A stretch of DNA of 61,755 nt from Candidimonas sp. Its GTDB lineage: Bacteria > Pseudomonadota > Gammaproteobacteria > Burkholderiales > Burkholderiaceae_B. The translations under genes and the position numbers were made by a program. The notes beneath the pieces were generated by a model. It was not told where the DNA came from. It searched no databases and saw nothing but the letters and a program-made list of their open reading frames with translations. The stretch covers positions 1 to 61,755 of the forward strand of contig SCRC01000015.1 of the NCBI GenBank assembly GCA_004297945.1, given 5' to 3'. Positions within the stretch are counted from its first letter, which is position 1; the number at the start of each line of letters is the position of its first letter. Positions 16,899 through 26,159 of the stretch are shown here, piece by piece.

Positions 16899-18065
16899 AT
16901 GATTCGAGACACTCTGAAATTTAGTCAACTTTTAGCCGAAGTGCGGCAGTTCGTGTGCATGGAGTGTATGCCGCGAGAGCAGGAAATTGACCTGACCGAC
17001 TTGATTCCAGAATCAATCGTACAGCGTATGCGTATTCTGGGGCTGTTTGGCCACAGCATTCCAGAAGAATATGGCGGGGCGGGCCTTACGACCGAAGAGT
17101 TGGCGTTGGTCAATATCGAGGTATCGCAAGCGGCGACGACTTTTCGGGCTCGTTTTGGCGGCAACACGGGTATCGCGTCCGAGTCGTTGATTGTTGACGG
17201 GACATCTGAGCAAAAGCGTCGATATCTTCCCGCGCTCGCTAGCGGCGAGATGACGGGCTGTTTCGCATTGACCGAGGCGCAGGCGGGTTCGGATGCCACT
17301 GCGCAAATGGCGACGGCCGTTAAAGACGGCGCCCACTACGTCATTACAGGCAGCAAGTGCTATATCACCAACGCTCCCATTGCCGATCTTTTTACGGTCT
17401 TTGCCCGCACCGATGAAAGCGTTGTCGGCTCGGCGGGTATTACCGCCTTTCTGGTTGAGCGTGGCACGCCCGGCCTTTATACGCCGATGGCATATCGCAA
17501 AATGGGGCAGCATGGATCACCCGTTGGTGAGGTAATTCTGGAGGAATGTCGGGTTCCGGCCAGCGCGATTGTAGGGGGTGTTGCGGGGCGTGGGTTTCGC
17601 ACGGCCATGAAAGCATTGAACAAGCAACGCATTAATCTTGCGGGTTTGTGTGTTGGCCCTGCTATTCGCCTGGTGGACGAAATGGTTCGGCGAGCACGCA
17701 TTCGCCATCAATTTGGCCAATCTATTGCCGAATTTCAGTTGGTTCAGCAAATGATTGCCGAAAGTAATGTGGAGGTTCATGCCGCGCGTGCGTTGGTGCT
17801 GGAGACCGCCCGTAAGCGTGACAACGGCGAAGACGTCACTATGGAAGCGTCGATGTGCAAACTGTTTGCATCGGAAATGTGCGGTCGGGTGGCTGATCGC
17901 GCAGTACAGGTATTTGGCGGCGGCGGCTATATCGCCGACAACGTGGCCGAGCGATTTTATCGAGATGTGCGGCTCTTTCGTTTGTACGAGGGCACAAGCC
18001 AGATTCATCTCATCAATATTGCCAAGCGCACTATGGCGCTGGCAGAGCAAGCCAAGCCGCAATGA
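16899..18065 (+). CDS. Acyl-CoA dehydrogenase
   Basis: A 388-residue acyl-CoA dehydrogenase with MTGCFALTEAQAGSDATAQM, SKCYITNAPIADLFTVFART, FGGGGYIADNVAERFYRDVR and LYEGTSQIHLINIAKR. Glu364 in YEGT is the expected base. It differs clearly from the other dehydrogenase in the cluster (13396-14628), so the two probably act on different intermediates. Its stop overlaps the start of the next gene (ATGA), indicating translational coupling to the racemase/CoA-transferase-like protein. Confidence 0.92.
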   Translation: MIRDTLKFSQLLAEVRQFVCMECMPREQEIDLTDLIPESIVQRMRILGLFGHSIPEEYGGAGLTTEELALVNIEVSQAATTFRARFGGNTGIASESLIVDGTSEQKRRYLPALASGEMTGCFALTEAQAGSDATAQMATAVKDGAHYVITGSKCYITNAPIADLFTVFARTDESVVGSAGITAFLVERGTPGLYTPMAYRKMGQHGSPVGEVILEECRVPASAIVGGVAGRGFRTAMKALNKQRINLAGLCVGPAIRLVDEMVRRARIRHQFGQSIAEFQLVQQMIAESNVEVHAARALVLETARKRDNGEDVTMEASMCKLFASEMCGRVADRAVQVFGGGGYIADNVAERFYRDVRLFRLYEGTSQIHLINIAKRTMALAEQAKPQ

Positions 18066-19069
18066 AAGCACTCGAGAACTTACGTGTTGTCGAGTTCGCC
18101 ACGGTGGGTGGGGTGCCGTTTTGCAGTTGGCTGTTTGCCCAACATGGTGCGCAGGTTGTGCGCATAGTGAATCCTCGCCAACCAGAGTTGGGCGTGCCAG
18201 TCGATCCGATAGCCGATATGGGGTGCTGGGGCAGGGAAGAGTGGGTGCTCGACCTGAAGTCAGACATAGGGAGAAATGCAGCGTTGGAGCAGATCGCCAC
18301 CGCTGATGTGCTGCTCGAAGGCTTCCGTCCTGGCGTCATGGAGAGGCTAGGTCTGGGACCCGAAATTTGCCACCAATGCAATACGGCGCTGATCTATGCG
18401 CGCCTGGTGGGTTGGAGCCGAGGCGGCCCCTGGGCTGAGCGCGCCGGGCATGATATCAACTACATATCCATGGCCGGCGTCATGCACGCGATGGGTTCCG
18501 AGGCAGTGCCATTAAATCTGGTTGCTGATCTGGGCGGAGGAGGCATGTATGCCGCGTTCGGCATTATGGCCGCGTTGCAAATGCGTGCACATACGCGCCG
18601 AGGTAGTGTGGTAGACACGGCCATGGCGGCTGGAAGCTTGCATCTGCTGACGAATGTCTTCGGGCGGCTGGCGCACGGGGCCTGGAACGACAAAGCCGCA
18701 GCCAATGTGATCGATGGTGGCGTGCCGTGGTATCGAACTTATCAGACGGCGGATGGCCGGTATATGGCAGTGGGGGCTATTGAAGAGCGGTTTTATTTGA
18801 CTTTTGTTAAAGGCCTTGGTCTTGACGCTGACGAGCTTCCGTCACGCTTGAACCCTCAAGCATGGCCCCAACTTGCCGTACTTTTTTCTGCGCGCTTTCA
18901 AAGCTTCGACTTTACGCACTGGGTCAATATATTTGAATTGCTGGAAGCCTGTGTCACACCCGTCTTGACTTTGCAAGAAGCACGGGAACATCCCGTGAAT
19001 CGTCATATGTTCGTTGAAATGGGTAAATTTTCTGTGCCTGCGGCGGTGCCGCAAATCAATTTTTTATAA
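18062..19069 (+). CDS. Alpha-methylacyl-CoA racemase-like protein (CaiB/BaiF superfamily)
   Basis: At 335 residues it is shorter than true CoA-transferases and matches alpha-methylacyl-CoA racemases. The catalytic residues line up with the mycobacterial enzyme: His130 (AGHDINYISMAG), Asp156 (NLVADLGGGGM) and Glu241 (AVGAIEERFY). WYRTYQTADGRYMAVGAIEE is also typical. The enzyme inverts 2-methylacyl-CoA stereochemistry before oxidation, so the cluster may degrade a methyl-branched substrate. The C-terminus ends abruptly (PAAVPQINFL) and may be slightly short. It overlaps the dehydrogenase by four bases; the Bug receptor follows after 16 bases. Confidence 0.82.
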   Translation: MKALENLRVVEFATVGGVPFCSWLFAQHGAQVVRIVNPRQPELGVPVDPIADMGCWGREEWVLDLKSDIGRNAALEQIATADVLLEGFRPGVMERLGLGPEICHQCNTALIYARLVGWSRGGPWAERAGHDINYISMAGVMHAMGSEAVPLNLVADLGGGGMYAAFGIMAALQMRAHTRRGSVVDTAMAAGSLHLLTNVFGRLAHGAWNDKAAANVIDGGVPWYRTYQTADGRYMAVGAIEERFYLTFVKGLGLDADELPSRLNPQAWPQLAVLFSARFQSFDFTHWVNIFELLEACVTPVLTLQEAREHPVNRHMFVEMGKFSVPAAVPQINFL

Positions 19070-19085
19070 TATCTGGAGACAAACC

Positions 19086-20075
19086 ATGCGCAACTTGACT
19101 ATCAACAGGCTTTTTGGCCTGTCCGCATCATTATCAGTTCTTCTCATGGCAACATCGGCTTTGGCACAAACCAGCCACTATCCGACGAAACCCATAAAAA
19201 TCATTGTGCCGTTCACCGCCGGTGGAGTCGTGGATACCATCACACGCATCATTGGTGGCAAATTGGCTACCGAATATGGGCAATCAGTCATCGTGGAAAA
19301 TCGGCCAGGGGCGGGCGGGTCAATTGGCACGGAATATGTGGCACGGTCCAAACCTGATGGTTATACCTTGTTAAGCGTGAGCCCTGGCCATGCCGTTGCC
19401 CCAAGCATCATCAAACATGTTGCCTGGAGCCCTGTGAAGGACTTTCGGGCAGTGGAAGAATTTGGCATTGTTCCGAACGTGTTCGTCGTCAAGCCTGATC
19501 TGCCGGTAAAGAATATGCCCGAATTGATCGCTATGGCCAGGGCGAGCAGCAAGCCATTGACTTATGCGACAGCCGGGATTGGCACGTCGAATCATTTATC
19601 TGGTTTGTTATTGGCCCAAATGGCTCACGTCAAGTTGGAACAAGTCCCTTATCGTGGGCAGCCCAATGCTTTGAATGACGTGCTGGCGGGCCGCGTCACG
19701 ACGATGCCGCTAACAATTGCGTTGGCTGGTCCGTATATAAAGGCGGGAAAATTACGTGGGCTTGCAGTCACTACCGCAACGCGCGCAACGGAGTTTCCGA
19801 ATATTCCGACAGTAGCCGAATCCGCCAATCTCCCTGGTTATGCAGTCGGTACGTGGTTTGGCTTTGTAGCACCCAAAAAAGTACCCGATGCAATCGTGCA
19901 GAAGCTTTCAGCAGACATCGTCAAGATATTGGCCATGCCCGATGTGAAGAAACAGTTGGCAGGAATCGGGATGGAGATGGCTCCCGAAAACCCGCAACAA
20001 TTTGACGTCTTTATTGCATCCGAGTATTCCAAGTGGGGGCGGATATTGAAGCAGGCCGGAGTAACACCACAATGA
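19086..20075 (+). CDS. Bug-family tripartite tricarboxylate transporter receptor
   Basis: The 329-residue protein has a signal peptide ending in ATSALAQ and the Bug signatures YPTKPIKIIVPFTAGGVVDT, ENRPGAGGSIGTEYVARSKPDGYTLL and FPNIPTVAES. Bug proteins bind carboxylates and other small molecules in the periplasm and hand them to TctAB-type permeases. No TctA or TctB gene is in the window, so the partner permease must be elsewhere. The ATG at 19086 has GGAGA upstream. Its stop overlaps the start of the next gene (ATGA). Position in the cluster suggests it captures the pathway substrate. Confidence 0.92.
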   Translation: MRNLTINRLFGLSASLSVLLMATSALAQTSHYPTKPIKIIVPFTAGGVVDTITRIIGGKLATEYGQSVIVENRPGAGGSIGTEYVARSKPDGYTLLSVSPGHAVAPSIIKHVAWSPVKDFRAVEEFGIVPNVFVVKPDLPVKNMPELIAMARASSKPLTYATAGIGTSNHLSGLLLAQMAHVKLEQVPYRGQPNALNDVLAGRVTTMPLTIALAGPYIKAGKLRGLAVTTATRATEFPNIPTVAESANLPGYAVGTWFGFVAPKKVPDAIVQKLSADIVKILAMPDVKKQLAGIGMEMAPENPQQFDVFIASEYSKWGRILKQAGVTPQ

Positions 20076-21181
20076 CATTGCATGCACGTACGGCAATTCG
20101 TACCCCAATCTGCGAGCGGCTTGGGATACGCCATCCTATATTCGGGTTTTCCCATTCGGTTGATGTCGGTGTTGCAATAGCCAAAGCGGGTGGGTTTCCG
20201 GTGATTGGGCTCGCACGTGAATTGCCCGATGAAATTCCCGGCATTCTGGAAAGGATCGAGTGGCGCATGCAAGGAATGCCTTATGGGATTGATCTGATGC
20301 TTCCGGTGAATGTCCCGCGTAACGCTAATATCAAAGATCTACATGCGTCGCTTCCTGTCGGCCATGTTGACTTTGTTGACGAGCTTCGTAGCAGGTTTAA
20401 GGTGTTGGCACCCGTCAAACCCAGTTTCTTTACCACGCAGGTGCGGTCGGAGACTTTGTTTGAACAGCAGATCGAGCAAGTGTTGGCGTCGAACGCTTGC
20501 GGCATCGCGACGGCAATTGGTTTGCGCGCCGATCTCGTAACGCGTGCCAAGGCGCGAGGCAAAGTGACATTTTCACTGGTAGGCTCCGTGCGACATGCTC
20601 AGAAGGCGCTGGCATTGGGTGTGGATGTGCTGGTGGCGCAAGGTTACGATGCCGGAGGCCATACCGGCCCTGTGGGGACATTGTCGTTGGTTCCGCAAAT
20701 TATCGCTGTGGCGGGCTCGGCACCAGTACTGGCCGCTGGGGGTATCGCGACAGGGCAGCAGGTGCTGGCGTCGATTGCCATGGGAGCGCAGGGTGCTTGG
20801 CTGGGTACATTGTGGATGGCGGCAAAAGAAAATCATACTCCCAGCGCCTTACTTGATAGATTGATTGCCAGTCGTAGCGAGGACACCATCATTACGCGCG
20901 CGCACAGCGGCAAGCCGTGCCGCGTGGTGCGTAGTGAATGGATAGATGCGTGGAATGATCAAGGCTCTCCGCAACCGCTGCCGATGCCCTTGCAACAAGT
21001 GTTGACCGGAGATGTGTTTACTTCGATCCACGAGAACAATAATCCGCAGTTGATTTACGAAGCGGCTGGGCAAAGCGTGTTTGCCATTGAGGCCGAGACC
21101 ACAATTTCTGCTCAGTTTGATCGTTTGGTCGCGGATATGGATAAAGCATGGGACAGGCTCCGAAGTCTGGCGGTTGGTTAG
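20072..21181 (+). CDS. Nitronate monooxygenase/2-nitropropane dioxygenase-like flavoprotein
   Basis: This 369-residue TIM-barrel FMN protein has the family motifs VLVAQGYDAGGHTGPVGTLS (phosphate-binding and catalytic His region) and APVLAAGGIATGQQVLASIA MGAQGAWLGT. It begins CERLGIRHPIFGFSHSVDVG. Members oxidise nitronates or act as enoyl reductase-like flavoproteins; many in acyl-CoA clusters have no proven substrate. It is the last gene of the IclR-ACAD-racemase-Bug run and overlaps the Bug gene by four bases. Role in the pathway is not determined. Confidence 0.82.
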   Translation: MTLHARTAIRTPICERLGIRHPIFGFSHSVDVGVAIAKAGGFPVIGLARELPDEIPGILERIEWRMQGMPYGIDLMLPVNVPRNANIKDLHASLPVGHVDFVDELRSRFKVLAPVKPSFFTTQVRSETLFEQQIEQVLASNACGIATAIGLRADLVTRAKARGKVTFSLVGSVRHAQKALALGVDVLVAQGYDAGGHTGPVGTLSLVPQIIAVAGSAPVLAAGGIATGQQVLASIAMGAQGAWLGTLWMAAKENHTPSALLDRLIASRSEDTIITRAHSGKPCRVVRSEWIDAWNDQGSPQPLPMPLQQVLTGDVFTSIHENNNPQLIYEAAGQSVFAIEAETTISAQFDRLVADMDKAWDRLRSLAVG

Positions 21182-21300
21182 GCTTCACAAGAAGCATCAC
21201 GTCCGAGGTAATGAGCGTCATGCCTGGTGTATGACGATTCGTAACAAGAACCCGCCCACAGGTAAAATACGGAGATGGGACTCGCATACGAGAAGGATCA

Positions 21301-22131
21301 ATGACTCTATTCACCGCCCAGGAAATGGCCGATCTCGGCAAAGCCGTGCGCTTGCTGGAAGAGCCTGGCGTGGGCATAAAAATTGCCAACTATGTCGGTA
21401 AGCCGCTGGCTTTGGGCGTGAACCGCTTGCCGCACAACTGGCAACGCAAAATTGCCGACTATACGAAGAGGTCGCTGCTTAAAGTCACGGATGTCGCCAT
21501 TTTTACAATGGACGCACAAAAAATACAAAAAGCATCGTGGGACTCATCCCACAAAATCGCTGCAACCCTGACGGGCGCTGCCGGCGGTGTGTTCGGGCTG
21601 GCCGGCTTGGCGGTGGAGCTGCCTATTTCAACGACGGTGATGTTGCGCTCGATCGCCGACATTGCACGCAGCGAAGGAGAGGACTTGTCCAGTCCCGAAA
21701 GCCGCCTGGCCTGTATTGAGGTTTTTGCGTTGGGGGGCCGATCAAAAGACGATGATGCGGTCGAGTCGGCTTATTTTATGGTCAGGACCGCGCTTAGCCA
21801 AACCTTGGCGGCGGCGGCCGATTATATTGCCGCAGCCAAGGTGGGCGAGCTTGCCGGCAAGGCGGCGGCTGCGCCTCTGGTGGGTCGGTTCATCGAGAAA
21901 GTGGCCACGCGTTTTTCCAGCCAAGTGGCCGACAAGGTATTGGCGCAGGCTATCCCTGTGCTGGGAGCCTTGATGGGAGGTGGCGTGAATTACGTTTTTA
22001 TTGACCATTTCCAGGACATGGCGCGTGGCCATTTCATTGTCAGGTGCCTAGAGAAGCGCTACGGCCAGGCCTTGGTTCAAGAGCACTATCAAGAGATATT
22101 TGCAGGGCATATTCATGGGGCGGAGCGTTGA
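21301..22131 (+). CDS. EcsC-family protein
   Basis: The 276-residue protein carries the EcsC domain: DSSHKIAATLTGAAGGVFGL, LAVELPISTTVMLRSIADIA and CIEVFALGGRSKDDDAVESA YF. The central region has glycine-rich, amphipathic membrane-associating helices. EcsC was named from the Bacillus ecs operon; its biochemical function is not established. AAGGA precedes the ATG at 21301. A 120-base gap separates it from the previous gene, so it is probably transcribed alone. Confidence 0.85.
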   Translation: MTLFTAQEMADLGKAVRLLEEPGVGIKIANYVGKPLALGVNRLPHNWQRKIADYTKRSLLKVTDVAIFTMDAQKIQKASWDSSHKIAATLTGAAGGVFGLAGLAVELPISTTVMLRSIADIARSEGEDLSSPESRLACIEVFALGGRSKDDDAVESAYFMVRTALSQTLAAAADYIAAAKVGELAGKAAAAPLVGRFIEKVATRFSSQVADKVLAQAIPVLGALMGGGVNYVFIDHFQDMARGHFIVRCLEKRYGQALVQEHYQEIFAGHIHGAER

Positions 22132-22182
22132 TGCTCGAAATAGAAGTGTATAGGATGCAAGCACGGCGCGTAAGCAACTAGT

Positions 22183-22398
22183 GTGATCAATATAGAAAAA
22201 TGCCTGGACGATGCGATGCTGGTGTATAGCCAGGACGGAGAGCGCTCGCGGCCCGAACAAGACTATCCGCTGCGGCTCTTGGCGGTGGAAAACGCATCGA
22301 TCGATGCCAAGACGTTGGTCGAGCTAAAAATGCCCAATCGGCATGGTGCTACCGATGCTTCACCAAGAAGCTTCGCGCCGTGTCGGTATCCGGCGTAA
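22183..22398 (+). pseudogene. SoxC/sulfite-oxidase-like remnant
   Basis: The frame from GTG 22183 reads DDAMLVYSQDGERSRPEQDY PLRLL, which resembles the sulfane dehydrogenase SoxC block around NGExLRPEQGYPLRLL in the molybdopterin domain. About 30 residues match; what follows (KMPNRHGATDASPRSF) does not. The 3' end overlaps the end of the enolase-superfamily gene on the other strand. If correct, this is a scrap of a thiosulfate-oxidation gene. The match is from memory and short. Confidence 0.4.
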
Positions 22399-23494
22399 TG
22401 CCAAGACCTGGGAGATCCGGCAATGTGATGATCCCGTTATCAGGTCGCAGGTATGGAGCGGCGAACAGATCGCGCAAGGGGTTCGGATTGGAGTCCACCT
22501 CGACATAGCCTGGATGCCCCATGATCGCTTTGAGTTGCATGGAGGCGATCAGGCCGACGCCACCACCCAGCCAATGCGGGCAAAACATTTGGCTGTGGTC
22601 GATGGCGCGCCGGGCGACCGGCACGCAGCCGCTGAAACCGCCCCATTTCCCCAGATCGGGTTGAATAACCGCAAATGCGCCGGAGTCAATAGCGGCGGAA
22701 AATTCTTCTGTGCTGCGCATGTTTTCGCCGGCGGCTAGGGCAATAGGCGACGCTTGGGCCAACCTTTGCCAGTCGGTCAGAGCGTGATCTGCCCGGATCG
22801 GTTCCTCCATCCAGATCGGGTTGAATTGGGCGAGTTTACGGCTCATGTCCAAGGCCGCTTCCGGTGTCCACGCCTGATTCGCATCGATCATGAGTACCGT
22901 GTCTGGCTCGAACATCTCTCGTAGTGCACGAAGATTGGCCATGTCGCGTTCAGTGCCGAACCCAACCTTTAGTTTGAAACTGCGATAGCCTTCGCCGTGT
23001 TTGATCGCGGCCAGCTTCTCGGGTTGGACGGGGCTCAGGCCTGACGCATAGGTATGTACTTTCGGCGTGCCGCCGAAGAGATTCCACAGTGGCTGGCCCA
23101 GACGTTTGGCGGCCAGATCCCATAGCGCGATATCAGCGCCCGCAATGGCCTGCGCGATGGTTCCCGGTTCGCCGCTCTGAATCGCCAATACGGCCAGACG
23201 CTGGCTTAGCGCGTTAAAGGCATGAGTCGGGTGGGCCCACGCTTGCTCCAGCAAGACAGGCGCGATGCAGGACTCCAGCATGCGGGCGCGGTGCTCGGCG
23301 CCGACACTGGGGAAGTTGCACCAGATCTCGCCCCAGCCAACCATGCCTTCACGGTCTTCCAGCCTGACCAGAACAGCTGGGCGGTCGTACATCGTGCCAA
23401 AGGACGTTTGCACCGGGTCGACGATAGGGGCGCGATATACGAGCGCATCCACTTTGGCCAAGTGGACGGGAAGGGAGTATGGAAAGACAAACAT
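22349..23494 (-). CDS. Mandelate racemase/muconate lactonizing enzyme family (enolase superfamily)
   Basis: A 381-residue enolase-superfamily enzyme. The capping domain is followed by a barrel with SFKLKVGFG (KxK, second Lys a likely base), MIDANQAW (metal Asp), WMEEPI (metal Glu), ALAAGENM (metal Glu) and a C-terminal CPHWLGGGVGLIAS containing a His in the MR-subgroup region. Such enzymes abstract the alpha-proton of a carboxylate for racemisation, cycloisomerisation or dehydration. It is the last gene of the minus-strand ABC-GMC operon, 24 bases after the GMC gene, so it may act on the acid made by that oxidase. Confidence 0.88.
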   Translation of the reverse strand: MFVFPYSLPVHLAKVDALVYRAPIVDPVQTSFGTMYDRPAVLVRLEDREGMVGWGEIWCNFPSVGAEHRARMLESCIAPVLLEQAWAHPTHAFNALSQRLAVLAIQSGEPGTIAQAIAGADIALWDLAAKRLGQPLWNLFGGTPKVHTYASGLSPVQPEKLAAIKHGEGYRSFKLKVGFGTERDMANLRALREMFEPDTVLMIDANQAWTPEAALDMSRKLAQFNPIWMEEPIRADHALTDWQRLAQASPIALAAGENMRSTEEFSAAIDSGAFAVIQPDLGKWGGFSGCVPVARRAIDHSQMFCPHWLGGGVGLIASMQLKAIMGHPGYVEVDSNPNPLRDLFAAPYLRPDNGIITLPDLPGLGITPDTDTARSFLVKHR

Positions 23495-23518
23495 ATTTGG
23501 CGCGCTCTTATAGGTTGT

Positions 23519-25141
23519 TCAGAACGGGCTGCCGAGAATCAGGTCAGCGCCTTTTTCGCCAATCATGATGGACGCGGCGTTTGTATTGGCCGATACGATC
23601 TCGGGCATCACGGAGGCGTCGATTACACGCAGCCGCTGTACGCCGTACACCTTCAATGTAGGGTCAACGACGGCGCCCTTGTCGGAGCCCATCCGGCAGG
23701 TGCCCACAGGATGGAATACCGTCCCGCCCGCTTCGCGTGCGAAGCGGATGAGATCCTCACGCGTTTTGCGCTGTGATCCGGGCAATACCTCGCTATCGAT
23801 CAGTTCACGAAATGCGGGTTGACGATATATTTCGCGCAACATCTCTATACCGGCCGCGAGAGTATTACGATCAATCTCTTCGCTCAGGTAGTTGGTTTCG
23901 ATACGCGGAGGGGCAAGCGGATCCGCCGAGCGGATCTGCAGGCGTCCGCGTGAGGCCGGGCGGCATTGGCAGGCCGATGCGGTAAATCCAGGGTAATCAT
24001 GCAGCGGTGTGCCGGGCTTGTCGACCGACAGCGGCATCACATTGAATTGCATATCGGCGCGATCCTGCTGTGCGTATTTGGTTTTGGCGAATCCGCCGAC
24101 TTGTCCGGCGCCAACGGTTAACGGGCCAGACCGTTTGAACATCCATTCCATACCCATCGCTGCCAGCTTTAACGGATTGCGGACATCATTATTGAGCGAC
24201 AGCTTTTTCTTCAGCTTGACGATAGTGCGCGCCTGATAATGATCCTTCAGATTTTCTCCGACCTCGGGCGCATCGACGACCACCTTGATGCCGTGCTGTT
24301 GCAACAGGGCGGCAGGACCAATGCCCGAGAGCTGTAGCAACTGCGGCGACTGGATTGTACCGGCCGAAAGAATCACCTCGCGTTCGGCCCGAGCTTGATG
24401 GATGCCGCCGTTCTGATCCCATTCGACGCCTGTCGCCGTTGTGCCATCGAACAGGACGCGATGTAGATGCGCCTGCGTCAGTACCGTGAGATTGGTTCGG
24501 CGCTGAGCTGGACGCAGAAAAGCCACTGCCGAGCTGGAACGCCAGCCATTCCTGATAGAAAGCTGGTACGCTCCCACGCCATAATCGGTCGCTGCGTTGA
24601 AGTCTGTATTCATCGGCAGTCCGAACTGCTGGCCGGCTTCTACCCACGCGTTGCAGTAGGGATGATCGTTCTTCAGGTCGGAGACGCCGAGTTCGCCGCG
24701 GCCGCCGTGGTAGTCGCTTTCGCCGCGCTCATAGCCTTCGGAGCGCTTGAAGAACGGCAGCACCGAGCGGTAATCCCACCCGCTTGCGCCAAGGCGTGCC
24801 CAGTTGTCGTAATCCTGATGCTGTCCTCGGATATAGAGCAAGCCATTGATGGAGCTGGAACCGCCCAGCACCCGGCCGCGGGGCCAGATGATGTTGCGGC
24901 CCCCCGTGCCTTCGCAGGGCTCGGTATCGAACAGCCGGGAAAATCGCTGGTCGTAGATGGTCTTGAAGTACCCAACAGGCAGGTGCAGCCAGAAATTTCG
25001 ATTGGGCTTGCCTGCCTCGATCAGCAGCACCTTCACCGAAGGATTTGCAGATAATCGGTTGGCCAGCACGCAGCCCGCCGAGCCAGCCCCTACGATGATG
25101 TAGTCGTAGGCAGTTGCGCTTGCACCCTGCCCTGCGTTCAT
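23519..25141 (-). CDS. GMC-family FAD oxidoreductase (choline dehydrogenase-like)
   Basis: This 540-residue flavoprotein begins with the dinucleotide-binding YDYIIVGAGSAGCVLANRLS. It contains the GMC signatures NIIWPRGRVLGGSSSINGLL and VILSAGTIQSPQLLQLSGIG. The C-terminal catalytic region is GTVFHPVGTCRMGSD (active-site His) and VSANTNAASIMIGEKGADLI. GMC enzymes oxidise alcohols to aldehydes or acids. It overlaps the ABC substrate-binding gene by four bases (ATGA), so oxidation and uptake are co-expressed; the alcohol substrate is unknown. Confidence 0.93.
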   Translation of the reverse strand: MNAGQGASATAYDYIIVGAGSAGCVLANRLSANPSVKVLLIEAGKPNRNFWLHLPVGYFKTIYDQRFSRLFDTEPCEGTGGRNIIWPRGRVLGGSSSINGLLYIRGQHQDYDNWARLGASGWDYRSVLPFFKRSEGYERGESDYHGGRGELGVSDLKNDHPYCNAWVEAGQQFGLPMNTDFNAATDYGVGAYQLSIRNGWRSSSAVAFLRPAQRRTNLTVLTQAHLHRVLFDGTTATGVEWDQNGGIHQARAEREVILSAGTIQSPQLLQLSGIGPAALLQQHGIKVVVDAPEVGENLKDHYQARTIVKLKKKLSLNNDVRNPLKLAAMGMEWMFKRSGPLTVGAGQVGGFAKTKYAQQDRADMQFNVMPLSVDKPGTPLHDYPGFTASACQCRPASRGRLQIRSADPLAPPRIETNYLSEEIDRNTLAAGIEMLREIYRQPAFRELIDSEVLPGSQRKTREDLIRFAREAGGTVFHPVGTCRMGSDKGAVVDPTLKVYGVQRLRVIDASVMPEIVSANTNAASIMIGEKGADLILGSPF

Positions 25142-26124
25142 GCCTTGACCACCTTGAGATAGAGTTTAGGATCGAAGTATTGCGAGGCCGGCACGGCATT
25201 CTGAATATGCGCGAAGTCGACAAAGAAATCAGTCACTTTCTGCAGCCATTTAGTGACGGTGCCGTCTGCATATAGTTTGGCCCACTCTTTTGATGTGAAC
25301 ATTTTTTGCGCATGGAATTGTTCCGTCAGATCGGCCAAAGGCACATTGGGATAGCGCTTGGTCTGGAGCAGGGCCAAAGCCTTGTCTGGATTGCCGACGA
25401 AATAGTCGTTGGCCGTAACCCAGGCACGGATGATGCGCTCGAGCACATCTTTGTTCTTGTCGTAGAAGTCGTTGCGGGCGGCCCAGCCGTCGACAATCGC
25501 GGCCTTGGGGTAGTATGCCGATGCGTCACCCAGCATTTTTGCTCCGGGCGATTTATTGCGGATCGCAATATTGAAGGGCACCCACAGCGCCACAGCCGGC
25601 ACACCCTTGGAAATGAAGGTTGTTACTGCATCTGGCATGCGCTGATTCACGATCTGTACATCCTTTTTGGGATCAATTCCGTGGGCGCGCAGCGCGGTGT
25701 CCAGGAATACATGAGCGGTAGTCCCTGTCGTGGTGGAGATTTTTTTGCCTTTTAAATCGGCCCAGTCATGGATTCCCATGTCTGGATGCACCCATAGTTG
25801 GGCGGTCGCGAATTCGATGTCGTTGATCAGGAATACCTTGCCTTGGCCCCGTGCCGGAAAGTTCGACATGACTGCGCCGGTGCTCAGTACATCGATACTG
25901 CCCCCGCTCATGGCCTGGAACAGTTCGAGCCCGGTTTGAAACTGGATGAATTCCATATCCAGACCTTCCTTCTGCCATAAGCCTTGTGAGTCAGCTAGCC
26001 ACATCTGGCCATCGACCGCCAGGGTGTGCAGATATCCGAGCTTCACTTTTTTCGTTTTGGAAAATGCGATAGAAGGTGCGGCCGCAGTGGCTGCGGCAAG
26101 TTGAATAAAGGTACGGCGTTTCAT
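25138..26124 (-). CDS. ABC transporter substrate-binding protein, NMT1/SsuA-like
   Basis: A 328-residue periplasmic binding protein of the NMT1/THI5 (taurine/sulfonate/nitrate) group. The N-terminus MKRRTFIQLAAATAAAP has a twin-arginine-like export signal. Typical blocks are VKLGYLHTLAVDGQMWLADS, WADLKGKKISTTTGTTAH and NDYFVGNPDKALALL. It is encoded after its ATPase and permease and before the GMC oxidase. The family covers sulfonates, thiamin precursors and aromatic acids; the sequence does not decide the ligand. Confidence 0.9.
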   Translation of the reverse strand: MKRRTFIQLAAATAAAPSIAFSKTKKVKLGYLHTLAVDGQMWLADSQGLWQKEGLDMEFIQFQTGLELFQAMSGGSIDVLSTGAVMSNFPARGQGKVFLINDIEFATAQLWVHPDMGIHDWADLKGKKISTTTGTTAHVFLDTALRAHGIDPKKDVQIVNQRMPDAVTTFISKGVPAVALWVPFNIAIRNKSPGAKMLGDASAYYPKAAIVDGWAARNDFYDKNKDVLERIIRAWVTANDYFVGNPDKALALLQTKRYPNVPLADLTEQFHAQKMFTSKEWAKLYADGTVTKWLQKVTDFFVDFAHIQNAVPASQYFDPKLYLKVVKA

Positions 26125-26159
26125 GGTTTTATCTCCGTTTATGCTAAATGTCTCAATGG

